Assembly: GCA_900548275.1 (NCBI GenBank)
Contig: URJY01000042.1
Location: forward strand, 1-7,942
DNA length: 7,942 bases
DNA from: an uncultured Opitutales bacterium
GTDB taxonomy: Bacteria > Verrucomicrobiota > Verrucomicrobiia > Opitutales > Intestinicryptomonadaceae
Reading direction: 5' to 3'
Below the pieces are notes generated by a model that saw only the letters and a program-made list of their open reading frames with translations, was not told the origin of the DNA and did no database searches. Below, piece after piece: positions 1 to 5,716 of this stretch. Numbering within the stretch: position 1 is the first letter of the stretch; each line of letters opens with the position of its first letter. The position numbers and the translations under genes are program-made.

Positions 1-88
1 TTACGAGGGTTTCGAGAAGCGCCTTGTCTTGCGCGTTTGCGGCGATTGCCGCGCCTGCGACGAGCAGGCTTATGATTGCTTTTTTCAT
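1..88 (-). CDS. N-terminus of an exported protein, possibly a porin (partial)
   Basis: Reading leftward from an ATG at 88, the frame stays open to the window edge and gives 29 residues beginning MKKAIISLLVAGAAIAANAQ and continuing DKALLETLV. The first 20 residues are a textbook Sec signal peptide: two lysines, a hydrophobic core and an A-N-A-Q cleavage site, with cleavage expected after residue 19. There is no lipobox cysteine. The mature start, with its acidic/hydrophobic DKALLETLV, resembles the short N-terminal helix of many verrucomicrobial and related putative porins, which often continue with a 'VKKGxLT' type segment. That resemblance is from memory and the barrel itself is outside the window. 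The gene lies 37 bases downstream of the transketolase stop on the same strand, so read-through from tkt is possible. No Shine-Dalgarno sequence precedes the start. The exported nature is well supported; the porin identity is a guess. Confidence 0.6.
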   Translation of the reverse strand, partial: MKKAIISLLVAGAAIAANAQDKALLETLV

Positions 89-93
89 AGTCT

Positions 94-114
94 GTTTGTG
101 TAGTTTGTTTGTGT
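94..114 (-). repeat. Short direct repeat in the leader before the exported-protein start
   Basis: GTTTGTGT occurs at 94-101 and again at 107-114 on the plus strand, a 13-base period. On the transcribed (minus) strand this makes an ACAAAC-rich, G-poor, probably unstructured leader immediately before the ATG at 88. It fills most of the 37-base gap after the transketolase stop and contains no Shine-Dalgarno motif and no terminator. Confidence 0.4.
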
Positions 115-125
115 CTGATTCGAAA

Positions 126-2090
126 TTAACCGAGCAACGGCTTTTCGCCGATATTGAACGCTTCGAAGAGGTAGGGGGCGTCGGCGGAGAAGCCGAAGTC
201 GTCGGTTGCGACGACTTTCTTTGCGTATTTGTACCACGGCAGCGATACGCCCGCTTCGATTGCGATTCTGTTCGTGCACGACGACGGCAGAACCTCCTCT
301 TTGTATTCCGCGCTTTGGCGTTCGAAAATTTCCATCGACGGCATCGAGACCACGCGCGTTGTGGCTTCTATTTCGCCCGCTTTCATCGCCCACTGAACTT
401 CGGAGCCTGTGGCGATTACAATCTTTTCGAGCTTGCCGATTTCCCTCTTTGCGATGTACGCGCCCCTGAGCGTGCCGAGGCGTTTTGTCTGGGCGGGAAC
501 TTTCGAAAGAAGCGGCAGGTTTTGACGCGAGAGAATCAGCGCGGTCGGTCCGTCCTTGCGAGCCAGTGCCGCCGCCCAAGCCGCCGCGCACTCTTCGGAG
601 TCGGCGGGGCGGATTACGTCGAGGCGCGGTATGCAGCGCAGAATCGAGACCATTTCGACGGGTTGGTGTGTGGGCCCGTCCATCCCCACGCCGATTGAAT
701 CGTGCGTGAAAATGTATTGCATTTGCAGTCTCGAAAGTGCCGAAACGCGAATCGAGCCGAGCATATAGCCCGCGAATGTAAGGAACGTTGCGCACGACGG
801 TTCGAAGATTCCGCAGTATGCAATGCCGTTTGAAATCGCGCCCATTGCGTGCTCGCGGATGCCGAACCAGATGTTGCGTCCGCCCCTGTCGGAGGGCGAG
901 AAGTCGCCCGCGCCGTCGAGCTTGTTTTTGGTCGAGCCGAAGAGGTCTGCCGCGCCCGTTACCATATAGGGCAGGGCTTTTGCGAGCGCGTTCATAATCT
1001 TGCCGCCCGAAGCGCGGGTCGCGCTCTTGTCGTCGGCGGGAAATTCGGGAACGAGCTTGAGCAGCTCTTCGGCGGAGGGCGCGTCTTTCTTTTTATTTAC
1101 GCACTTGTCGAGCTTTGCGGCGAGTTCGGGGTTTGCCTTTTGCCATTTCGCGAAAAGTTCGTCCCATTCCTTGCGAACCTGCGCGCGGCGTTCGAGAGCC
1201 TTGCCGAAGTATTCGTACGTCGCCTTCGAGACGAAGAATTTTTCTTCGGGCAGTCCCAGACCCTTTCTTGCGGCGTCGGCGAATTTCGCGCCGCCTTCGC
1301 CGTGCCCCTTGGCGGAATTTTCCACTTCGGGAATGCCCTTTGCTATTGTCGTTTTGAAGATGACGAGCTTGGGCTTGTCGGAAGCCGAGTCGCGCGCGGC
1401 GGTCAGGGCTTTGCGGATTGCGTCGATGTCGTGCCCGTCGCACTTCGACACTTCCCAACCGTAGGCTTCGAAGCGTTTTACGGTGTCTTCGGTCATCGTC
1501 TTGTCCGCCATTGCGTCGAGCGTTACGTCGTTGGAGTCGTACATCAGAACGAGGTTGCCGAGCTTCTGCACGCCCGCGAACGCCGCGGCTTCGGCGGAGA
1601 TGCCCTCCTGCATGCAGCCGTCGCCAGCCAAGCACCAGATTTTGTGGTCGAAAATTTTGAAGTCGGGCGTGTTGAACGCAGCTTCCGACATCTTTTCGGA
1701 AACCGCCATGCCGACCGCGTTGCCTATGCCCTGTCCGAGCGGGCCGCTTGTGGCTTCGACTCCGACCGTTTCGCCGAATTCGGGGTGTCCGGGGGTCTTC
1801 GAGCCTTTTTGGCGGAAGTTTTTGATGTCTTCAATGCTCAAATCGTAGCCCGAAATGTGCAGCCACGAGTAGAGGAACATACTGCCGTGTCCCGCGCTGA
1901 GAACGAACTTGTCGCGGTTGGGCCACGACGGCGTTTGGGGATCTATCTTCAGAATTTCGCCGAAGAGAACCGCGCCGATTTCTGCGCATCCGAGCGGAAG
2001 CCCGAGGTGTCCCGAAGAACACGCGTTGATTGCGTCTATTGCCAGACCTCTGGCTTCGTTTGCGGCGTTTTGGAGGATTTCGTTTCCCAT
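126..2090 (-). CDS. tkt: Transketolase, complete
   Basis: This 654-residue protein has the usual length and domain order of bacterial transketolase. The enzyme uses thiamine diphosphate and a divalent metal to move two-carbon ketol units between sugar phosphates in the non-oxidative pentose phosphate pathway, in the cytoplasm. The N-terminal cofactor domain shows SGHLG (H28), GHGS (H68), KTPGHPE (H102), GPLGQG (117-122), GDGCMQEGIS (156-165) with metal ligands D157 and N187, and GHGEGG (H263). The pyrimidine-binding domain shows ADLFGST (381-387), GIREHAMGAI with the catalytic glutamate E413, and THDSIGVGMDGPTHQPVE (462-479) with D471 and H475, then LILSRQN (518-524). Residues 550-654 form the C-terminal domain. 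All expected cofactor and sugar-phosphate residues I can place are present. The start at 2090 is supported by AGGA nine bases upstream and by alignment of the N-terminus to the family. The gene diverges from the polysaccharide export unit and may be co-transcribed with the exported-protein gene downstream. Confidence 0.97.
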   Translation of the reverse strand: MGNEILQNAANEARGLAIDAINACSSGHLGLPLGCAEIGAVLFGEILKIDPQTPSWPNRDKFVLSAGHGSMFLYSWLHISGYDLSIEDIKNFRQKGSKTPGHPEFGETVGVEATSGPLGQGIGNAVGMAVSEKMSEAAFNTPDFKIFDHKIWCLAGDGCMQEGISAEAAAFAGVQKLGNLVLMYDSNDVTLDAMADKTMTEDTVKRFEAYGWEVSKCDGHDIDAIRKALTAARDSASDKPKLVIFKTTIAKGIPEVENSAKGHGEGGAKFADAARKGLGLPEEKFFVSKATYEYFGKALERRAQVRKEWDELFAKWQKANPELAAKLDKCVNKKKDAPSAEELLKLVPEFPADDKSATRASGGKIMNALAKALPYMVTGAADLFGSTKNKLDGAGDFSPSDRGGRNIWFGIREHAMGAISNGIAYCGIFEPSCATFLTFAGYMLGSIRVSALSRLQMQYIFTHDSIGVGMDGPTHQPVEMVSILRCIPRLDVIRPADSEECAAAWAAALARKDGPTALILSRQNLPLLSKVPAQTKRLGTLRGAYIAKREIGKLEKIVIATGSEVQWAMKAGEIEATTRVVSMPSMEIFERQSAEYKEEVLPSSCTNRIAIEAGVSLPWYKYAKKVVATDDFGFSADAPYLFEAFNIGEKPLLG

Positions 2091-2099
2091 TGTAGATGT

Positions 2100-2103
2100 T
2101 CCT
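2100..2103 (-). promoter_or_regulatory. Ribosome binding site of tkt
   Basis: AGGA on the minus strand, nine bases before the ATG at 2090. It is one of only two recognisable Shine-Dalgarno matches among the starts in this window. Confidence 0.5.
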
Positions 2104-2144
2104 GTTGACTTTTTAGGTTTAAAATTTTCGTCAAAGGCTTAGCG

Positions 2145-2158
2145 TTTTTTGCAAAAAA
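2145..2158. repeat. 14-bp perfect palindrome in the divergent region
   Basis: TTTTTTGCAAAAAA reads the same on both strands. It lies 55 bases upstream of the tkt ATG. The T/A tracts would bend DNA, and the GC centre is the kind of site that a dimeric regulator could bind. A similar palindrome occurs at 2246-2260. Confidence 0.45.
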
Positions 2159-2245
2159 TTTCAACTATTTTCGCGCATCGGCCGAAATGCGTTTCCGTTT
2201 TTTTGTTCGCGCTCTTGTTTCAATATGCCTTTCCCAAACCGCCCC

Positions 2246-2260
2246 ATTTTTGGCAAAAAT
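2246..2260. repeat. 15-bp palindrome in the divergent region
   Basis: ATTTTTG and CAAAAAT flank a single central G. It shares the TTTTTG/CAAAAA core with the palindrome at 2145-2158, and the two centres are about 101 bases apart. It lies 41 bases upstream of the export-protein ATG. Confidence 0.45.
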
Positions 2261-2301
2261 AGTGTTGAAATACCGTCGGAATTTATGCTAAAACGAATTA
2301 T

Positions 2302-2904
2302 ATGATTAAATTTACAAAGTTGGTTTCGGTGGCGGCTATGTTTTTTGCCGCGCTTTCGGCGTCTGCGGCCGAAACGGGCGTTTCTTCGTCCGTTCAAAAT
2401 TCCCTTTACAAACTGCGTCCGCTCGACGTCCTCACAATCAAAGTGTTTCAGGAGCCCGATTTGGATACGGTCTACAAGGTTGGGCAAAACGGAATGATTG
2501 TCTTGCCGCTTATCAACGCGGTGAAAGTCGCGGGGCTCACACTTCAGGAGACCCAGAAGCTTATCAAGCAACTCTATGAAAAAGACTATCTTGTAAATGC
2601 GGATGTGTCGATTTTCATTTCGGAATACTCGCCGCAGCGCGTCTATGTAATCGGACAGGTCAACCGCCCCGGCGAAGTAGTTTTCCCGCCTGAGGAAACG
2701 ATGACTCTTTCAAAGGCGATTACGGGGGCAATGGGCACGACGCGTCTTGCCAACAACCGTTCAATCAACGTCAAGAGAGTTTTGCCCAATGGAGAGGTGA
2801 AAGTGTTTGAGGTAGATCTAAAGGCGATTCTTACGAAAGCAAACGCCAAGGACTTCCCGATTTACGAGGGAGACACAATCGAAGTCCCCGAGGCGATGTT
2901 CTAA
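2302..2904 (+). CDS. Wza-like polysaccharide export protein (Poly_export + one SLBB), signal peptide type I
   Basis: This 200-residue protein belongs to the outer-membrane polysaccharide export family, whose members form the periplasmic and outer-membrane channel for capsule or exopolysaccharide. Residues 1-22 form a Sec signal peptide with a SASA-AE cleavage site. No lipobox cysteine is present, unlike classical Wza. Residues 36-108 match the Poly_export domain: YKLRPLDVLTIKVFQEPDL, the GQNGMIVLPL strand, then GLTLQETQKLI and the VNADVSIFI strand. Residues 112-197 match one SLBB domain, with RVYVIGQVNRPGEV, a TLSKAI helix and YEGDTIEVPE. Wza has about 380 residues, further SLBB-type domains and a C-terminal helix that forms the outer-membrane pore; none of these is present, so this is a minimal form. 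The ATG at 2302 gives the signal peptide directly but has no Shine-Dalgarno sequence. The kinase gene follows after 79 bases on the same strand and is very probably co-transcribed. Confidence 0.93.
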   Translation: MIKFTKLVSVAAMFFAALSASAAETGVSSSVQNSLYKLRPLDVLTIKVFQEPDLDTVYKVGQNGMIVLPLINAVKVAGLTLQETQKLIKQLYEKDYLVNADVSIFISEYSPQRVYVIGQVNRPGEVVFPPEETMTLSKAITGAMGTTRLANNRSINVKRVLPNGEVKVFEVDLKAILTKANAKDFPIYEGDTIEVPEAMF

Positions 2905-2912
2905 CCGTCATC

Positions 2913-2942
2913 CCGCCGTTGTCGGCTTTCCCGAATCGGCGG
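2913..2942 (+). other. Intercistronic hairpin between the export gene and the kinase gene
   Basis: CCGCCG (2913-2918) can pair with CGGCGG (2937-2942). Inside, TCGG (2922-2925) can pair with CCGA (2931-2934) around a five-base loop. No T-run follows directly, so it is a poor terminator. It could protect the upstream message end or lower transcription into the kinase gene. Confidence 0.45.
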
Positions 2943-2967
2943 AATTCAAATTTTCAAAACTTTAAGC

Positions 2968-2973
2968 AAGGAA
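2968..2973 (+). promoter_or_regulatory. Ribosome binding site of the kinase gene
   Basis: AAGGAA lies ten bases before the ATG at 2984. It supports this start over internal methionines. Confidence 0.5.
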
Positions 2974-2983
2974 TTTTTCCGTT

Positions 2984-5320
2984 ATGGACAACAACGAAAA
3001 CAATCAGCAAAAACCGCAGGCGGGCGCGGATGCCTCCGCACAGCCCAACAAAAACAAGTCCGTCAAGAAGACGAAGGTCATCGTCGGCGGCGGGTACGGC
3101 GGCTACTACGGCGGATACGGCGCGAAAGCCCCCGATATGGGAATGGGCAACGGTATGCCCAACCGCACGCTTCGCGACTATATGATGATTTTGCGCGAAA
3201 GAATTTGGTACATCATCGTAACGTTCTTCGTGATTTTTGCGGGCATCCTGCTCTATACGTTCAGAATGACTCCCATCTACACTTCGGTTGCGACCGTCCA
3301 GATTCTCCGCGACGCCGACATTCCGATTGACGGCCCAGGGGGCGTTCAGCGAAGCCGAAACGAACTTATCGCCACGACCGAAGACTTCAACACGCAGGTC
3401 AAGCTGATGGAGAGTTTCGAGGTCATCAACGCGGTCAAGTCGAGGCTCAAGGAGGAGGACATCAAGCGTTTGATGAACCCCTACAACGATATGATTACGT
3501 TCGGGCCGAAACTCACCGAGGCGGAAATTCTGCAGGAAAACAGGAAAATCATTCCCGAAAGACTTTCGCTCATCGTCCGCGTAATGTACAGCCACCCCGA
3601 CGCGAATATCGCCGCCAAAATCGCAAACCTTTTCGCGAGCGAATACATCGCCTACACGCACCAAGTCAGGGTTCAGAAGCTGATGAATTCAATCGACGAA
3701 CTGCGCACGAAGGTTTCGCAACAGGAGGCGAAGGTCAAGGAGCTCGACAAAAAGCTTGTCGAATACAGAAAGATAAACGGCGCGGTTTCGCTCGACCAAA
3801 TCGACGACGTTGACCGCAACGAACTGCGCGACATCAACGCGATTCTCACAAACGACAAACGCCTGTTCGACTCCATGTCGACCCAGTGGGACTTGGTTCG
3901 CGAATACAAGCGCGACGCCAAGGATCTTTGCACGCTGCCGTTCATCGCCGAAATTCCGTCGGTGGCAAAGCTCGTTACCGACAAATCGACGCAACAGGTC
4001 GTCGTTGCGACTCTCGAAAAACGCTACAAGGAAAAGCACCCCAAGATGATTGAAGCCCGCAAGACCCTCGACCAAATCGAGAAGGAGCTTGAATCGGCTG
4101 TCGAATCGGCGTGCGCAAAAGTTCAGGCGGCGTACGAAAACGCAAAGCAGAACTACGAGCAGTCGCAAAAGCGTCTGGCGGTCAAGAAAGAGGAGATTTT
4201 GCAACTCGGTCAAAAGGCGATTGTATACAAGTCAATCGAGCGCGAAAGACAGGTCGCCGAAGGTATGCACCAGTCGCTGATTTCGTCGCTCAACGTCCGC
4301 ACGGCGCAGGTCAGCCTCATCAACGAAGGCGCGAACATCGTCGACAGGGCGGGCATCTCGCCGCGTCCGTCAAGCCCGAACTACGTGCTCAACATCGTGC
4401 TCGGTCTGTTCGCGGGTCTCGTCGGCGGCGTGGGCATGGCGTTCCTCGTGGCGTTCTTCGACGACCGCGCAAAGAGCGCGTACGACGTCGAATCGGTAAT
4501 CGGCGTTCCGCTCTTGGGCGTAATCCCCAGAATCAAGCGTCTGAACTCCTCTGAAAAGGCGCAGGTTGCCGCGTCGAACGCCGACCGCGCGACGACCGAA
4601 GCGTTCCGCTCGTTGCACTCCACGCTCAAGGTCAACGCGCTCAGCAAGAACGCAAAGGCAGTTCTCTTTACGAGTACGACGCCCTCGGAAGGCAAATCTT
4701 TCGTGGTAACAAACCTCGCATTCACCTGCGCGCTCCACGGCGAAAAGGTGATTATCATCGACGCAGACCTCCGTCTGCCCGCGCTCGCAAAACTTCTCGA
4801 CATAAACGTCAAGGACGGGCTCGTCGGACACATCGAAGAGGGCAAGCCTCTCGAAGACGCAATCATCCACGACTACTTCCCGAATCTCGACGTTCTCGTC
4901 TGCGAAAAGCGCGCGTCGAACCCCACGCAAATGCTCAATTCGGAAGAGTTCATTTCGCTGATTGCAACACTGCGCGAAAAGTACGACAGAATCTTTGTAG
5001 ACTCGCCGCCTATCGGCGCGGTAAGCGACGCAATTTCGCTGTTGCCGAATATGGACGGCATTATATACGTCATCAAGTTCAACGTGGCAAAGCGCAAGGT
5101 TGTGAGAAATTACGTCCGCAGAATGATGGAGTCGAACGTTCCCGTTCTCGGCGCGATTATGAACATGGTAACTTCGGGCGTGTCCTCGACGTACAGCCTG
5201 AATTACTACGACAAGAGCTACCAGAACTACTACGCGACTCCGCCTGAAGTCGGCGGCGAAGGCAAGTCGAAAGAGCCCGAAAACAAGGGTCTCGACGAAG
5301 ACGCGCCCAAGCATTCGTAG
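2984..5320 (+). CDS. Wzc-type polysaccharide copolymerase / bacterial tyrosine kinase
   Basis: This 778-residue inner-membrane protein would set chain length and control export of a polysaccharide through ATP-dependent autophosphorylation on tyrosine. Residues 1-60 are a polar tail with a Gly/Tyr block (35-46). A Wzz domain follows, with a first membrane helix at about 74-93. The periplasmic part is largely helical and coiled-coil (about 230-265 and 345-440). A GNVR-like segment with PRPSSPN (460-466) leads into a second helix at about 468-492. The kinase has a Walker A (TPSEGKS, 566-572), a Walker A' (VIIIDADLRLP, with D593, D595 and R597) and a Walker B (DRIFVDSPP, 668-676). The C-terminal cluster has six tyrosines (737, 741, 742, 746, 749, 750), then an unusual 28-residue charged tail. 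The usual oligomerisation motif ExxRxxR reads EAFRSLH, with His at 545. No phosphatase or sugar enzyme gene lies alongside. A strong terminator follows. Confidence 0.95.
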   Translation: MDNNENNQQKPQAGADASAQPNKNKSVKKTKVIVGGGYGGYYGGYGAKAPDMGMGNGMPNRTLRDYMMILRERIWYIIVTFFVIFAGILLYTFRMTPIYTSVATVQILRDADIPIDGPGGVQRSRNELIATTEDFNTQVKLMESFEVINAVKSRLKEEDIKRLMNPYNDMITFGPKLTEAEILQENRKIIPERLSLIVRVMYSHPDANIAAKIANLFASEYIAYTHQVRVQKLMNSIDELRTKVSQQEAKVKELDKKLVEYRKINGAVSLDQIDDVDRNELRDINAILTNDKRLFDSMSTQWDLVREYKRDAKDLCTLPFIAEIPSVAKLVTDKSTQQVVVATLEKRYKEKHPKMIEARKTLDQIEKELESAVESACAKVQAAYENAKQNYEQSQKRLAVKKEEILQLGQKAIVYKSIERERQVAEGMHQSLISSLNVRTAQVSLINEGANIVDRAGISPRPSSPNYVLNIVLGLFAGLVGGVGMAFLVAFFDDRAKSAYDVESVIGVPLLGVIPRIKRLNSSEKAQVAASNADRATTEAFRSLHSTLKVNALSKNAKAVLFTSTTPSEGKSFVVTNLAFTCALHGEKVIIIDADLRLPALAKLLDINVKDGLVGHIEEGKPLEDAIIHDYFPNLDVLVCEKRASNPTQMLNSEEFISLIATLREKYDRIFVDSPPIGAVSDAISLLPNMDGIIYVIKFNVAKRKVVRNYVRRMMESNVPVLGAIMNMVTSGVSSTYSLNYYDKSYQNYYATPPEVGGEGKSKEPENKGLDEDAPKHS
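3086..3121 (+). repeat. Gly/Tyr-rich block coded in the kinase N-terminus
   Basis: This segment encodes GGGYGGYYGGYG (residues 35-46), built from repeated GGC/GGN and TAC codons. It lies on the predicted cytoplasmic side, about 28 residues before the first membrane helix, directly after a lysine-rich stretch. The four tyrosines are additional to the C-terminal cluster. Confidence 0.8.
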
Positions 5321-5349
5321 TTCGAAAAATAACGGGAATTTCCCCGCGC

Positions 5350-5380
5350 AAAAATCCGCCGCACAAACGGCGGATTTTTT
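5350..5380 (+). terminator. Intrinsic terminator of the polysaccharide export unit
   Basis: AAAAATCCGCCG (5350-5361) pairs perfectly with CGGCGGATTTTT (5368-5379) around a six-base CACAAA loop, giving a 12-bp stem that ends in a T-run. It begins 29 bases after the kinase stop. The A-run on the left arm means that it could also stop transcription from the other strand. Confidence 0.93.
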
Positions 5381-5716
5381 GTTTGCATACTTCCCGTTCG
5401 CCGCCGAATAAACGGGGTTGGTGGGCTGCGGATTCTCGGCGGAAATTTTCTCGGTTGTTCCCGATTTCCGCTTAAAATCCCTGAAAGTGTAGGCGGATGC
5501 TTTCTGGTAAATCGGAATACGTTTTATTGTAAAATATTATGCGAGAAAATGCAAAAAAGCGAATCGATTCGGGTTTTTTGCAAATTATTTTCGGATGTTT
5601 CGTACCGTTCCGTAATGCAAAATGATTCAAAGGGATATTTGCCCGAAATCGCCTGCGAGTTGGCGTTGCCCGTTTTTTTTCTTGCCGAAAGCCCCGCGTT
5701 CCGATTCAATTTTGCT
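5381..5716 (+). promoter_or_regulatory. Upstream region of the glycoside hydrolase gene
   Basis: This 336-base stretch holds no convincing gene. The reading frame of the hydrolase is open back to an ATG at 5549, but the residues coded before 5717 look unlike a protein start and would put the signal peptide internally. The region contains an imperfect CCGCCGA...TCGGCGG inverted repeat (from 5401) and an A/T-rich patch with TATTAT (5535-5540) without a good -35. It also holds the nested inverted repeat at 5551-5581. The promoter is probably here but cannot be placed. Confidence 0.5.
5551..5581. promoter_or_regulatory. 31-bp nested inverted repeat, candidate operator
   Basis: Outer arms GCAAAAAA (5551-5558) and TTTTTTGC (5574-5581) enclose a perfect 10-bp palindrome, GAATCGATTC (5561-5570). 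The AATCGATT centre with a middle CG is the shape seen in many LacI-family operators, a class that often controls carbohydrate genes. As RNA it could also form a weak hairpin before the T-run. It lies 135 bases upstream of the hydrolase start. The symmetry is plain; the operator role is inferred. Confidence 0.5.

Larger units (their letters stand above)
2091..2301. promoter_or_regulatory. Divergent intergenic control region between tkt and the export unit
   Basis: These 211 bases separate two divergently read starts, so promoters for both units should lie here. I see A/T-rich tracts, two palindromes with related cores (2145-2158 and 2246-2260) and a dyad CGCAT...ATGCG around a CGGCCG centre (2174-2191). 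On the plus strand there are TTGGCA (2250-2255), TTGAAA (2265-2270) and TATGCT (2284-2289). None of the -35-like boxes sits at 16-18 bases from a good -10, so I do not assign a precise promoter. No convincing small gene was found. Confidence 0.6.

Noticed and set aside
849..2108. Long open frame (419 codons) on the plus strand, antisense to transketolase
   Set aside because: The minus strand codes for an unmistakable full-length transketolase. The antisense product has no recognisable motif and is explained by codon bias that removes stops from the opposite strand.
2250..2289. TTGGCA, TTGAAA and TATGCT as a promoter for the export unit
   Set aside because: Spacings between the -35-like boxes and TATGCT are 28 and 13 bases, outside the usual 16-18 range. 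A promoter is expected here but I cannot place it.
4370..5314. Open frame (314 codons) on the minus strand, antisense to the kinase domain
   Set aside because: It overlaps the conserved Walker motifs read on the plus strand and has no domain signature of its own.
5401..5443. CCGCCGA...TCGGCGG inverted repeat as a second terminator or small RNA
   Set aside because: The arms pair for only seven bases across a long loop with no T-run behind them, and the motif is common in this G/C-biased sequence.
5549..5716. Upstream ATG at 5549 that would add 56 residues to the glycoside hydrolase
   Set aside because: It would start inside the inverted-repeat region, code for residues unlike a protein N-terminus and bury the signal peptide. 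The ATG at 5717 is preferred, though no ribosome binding site decides it.
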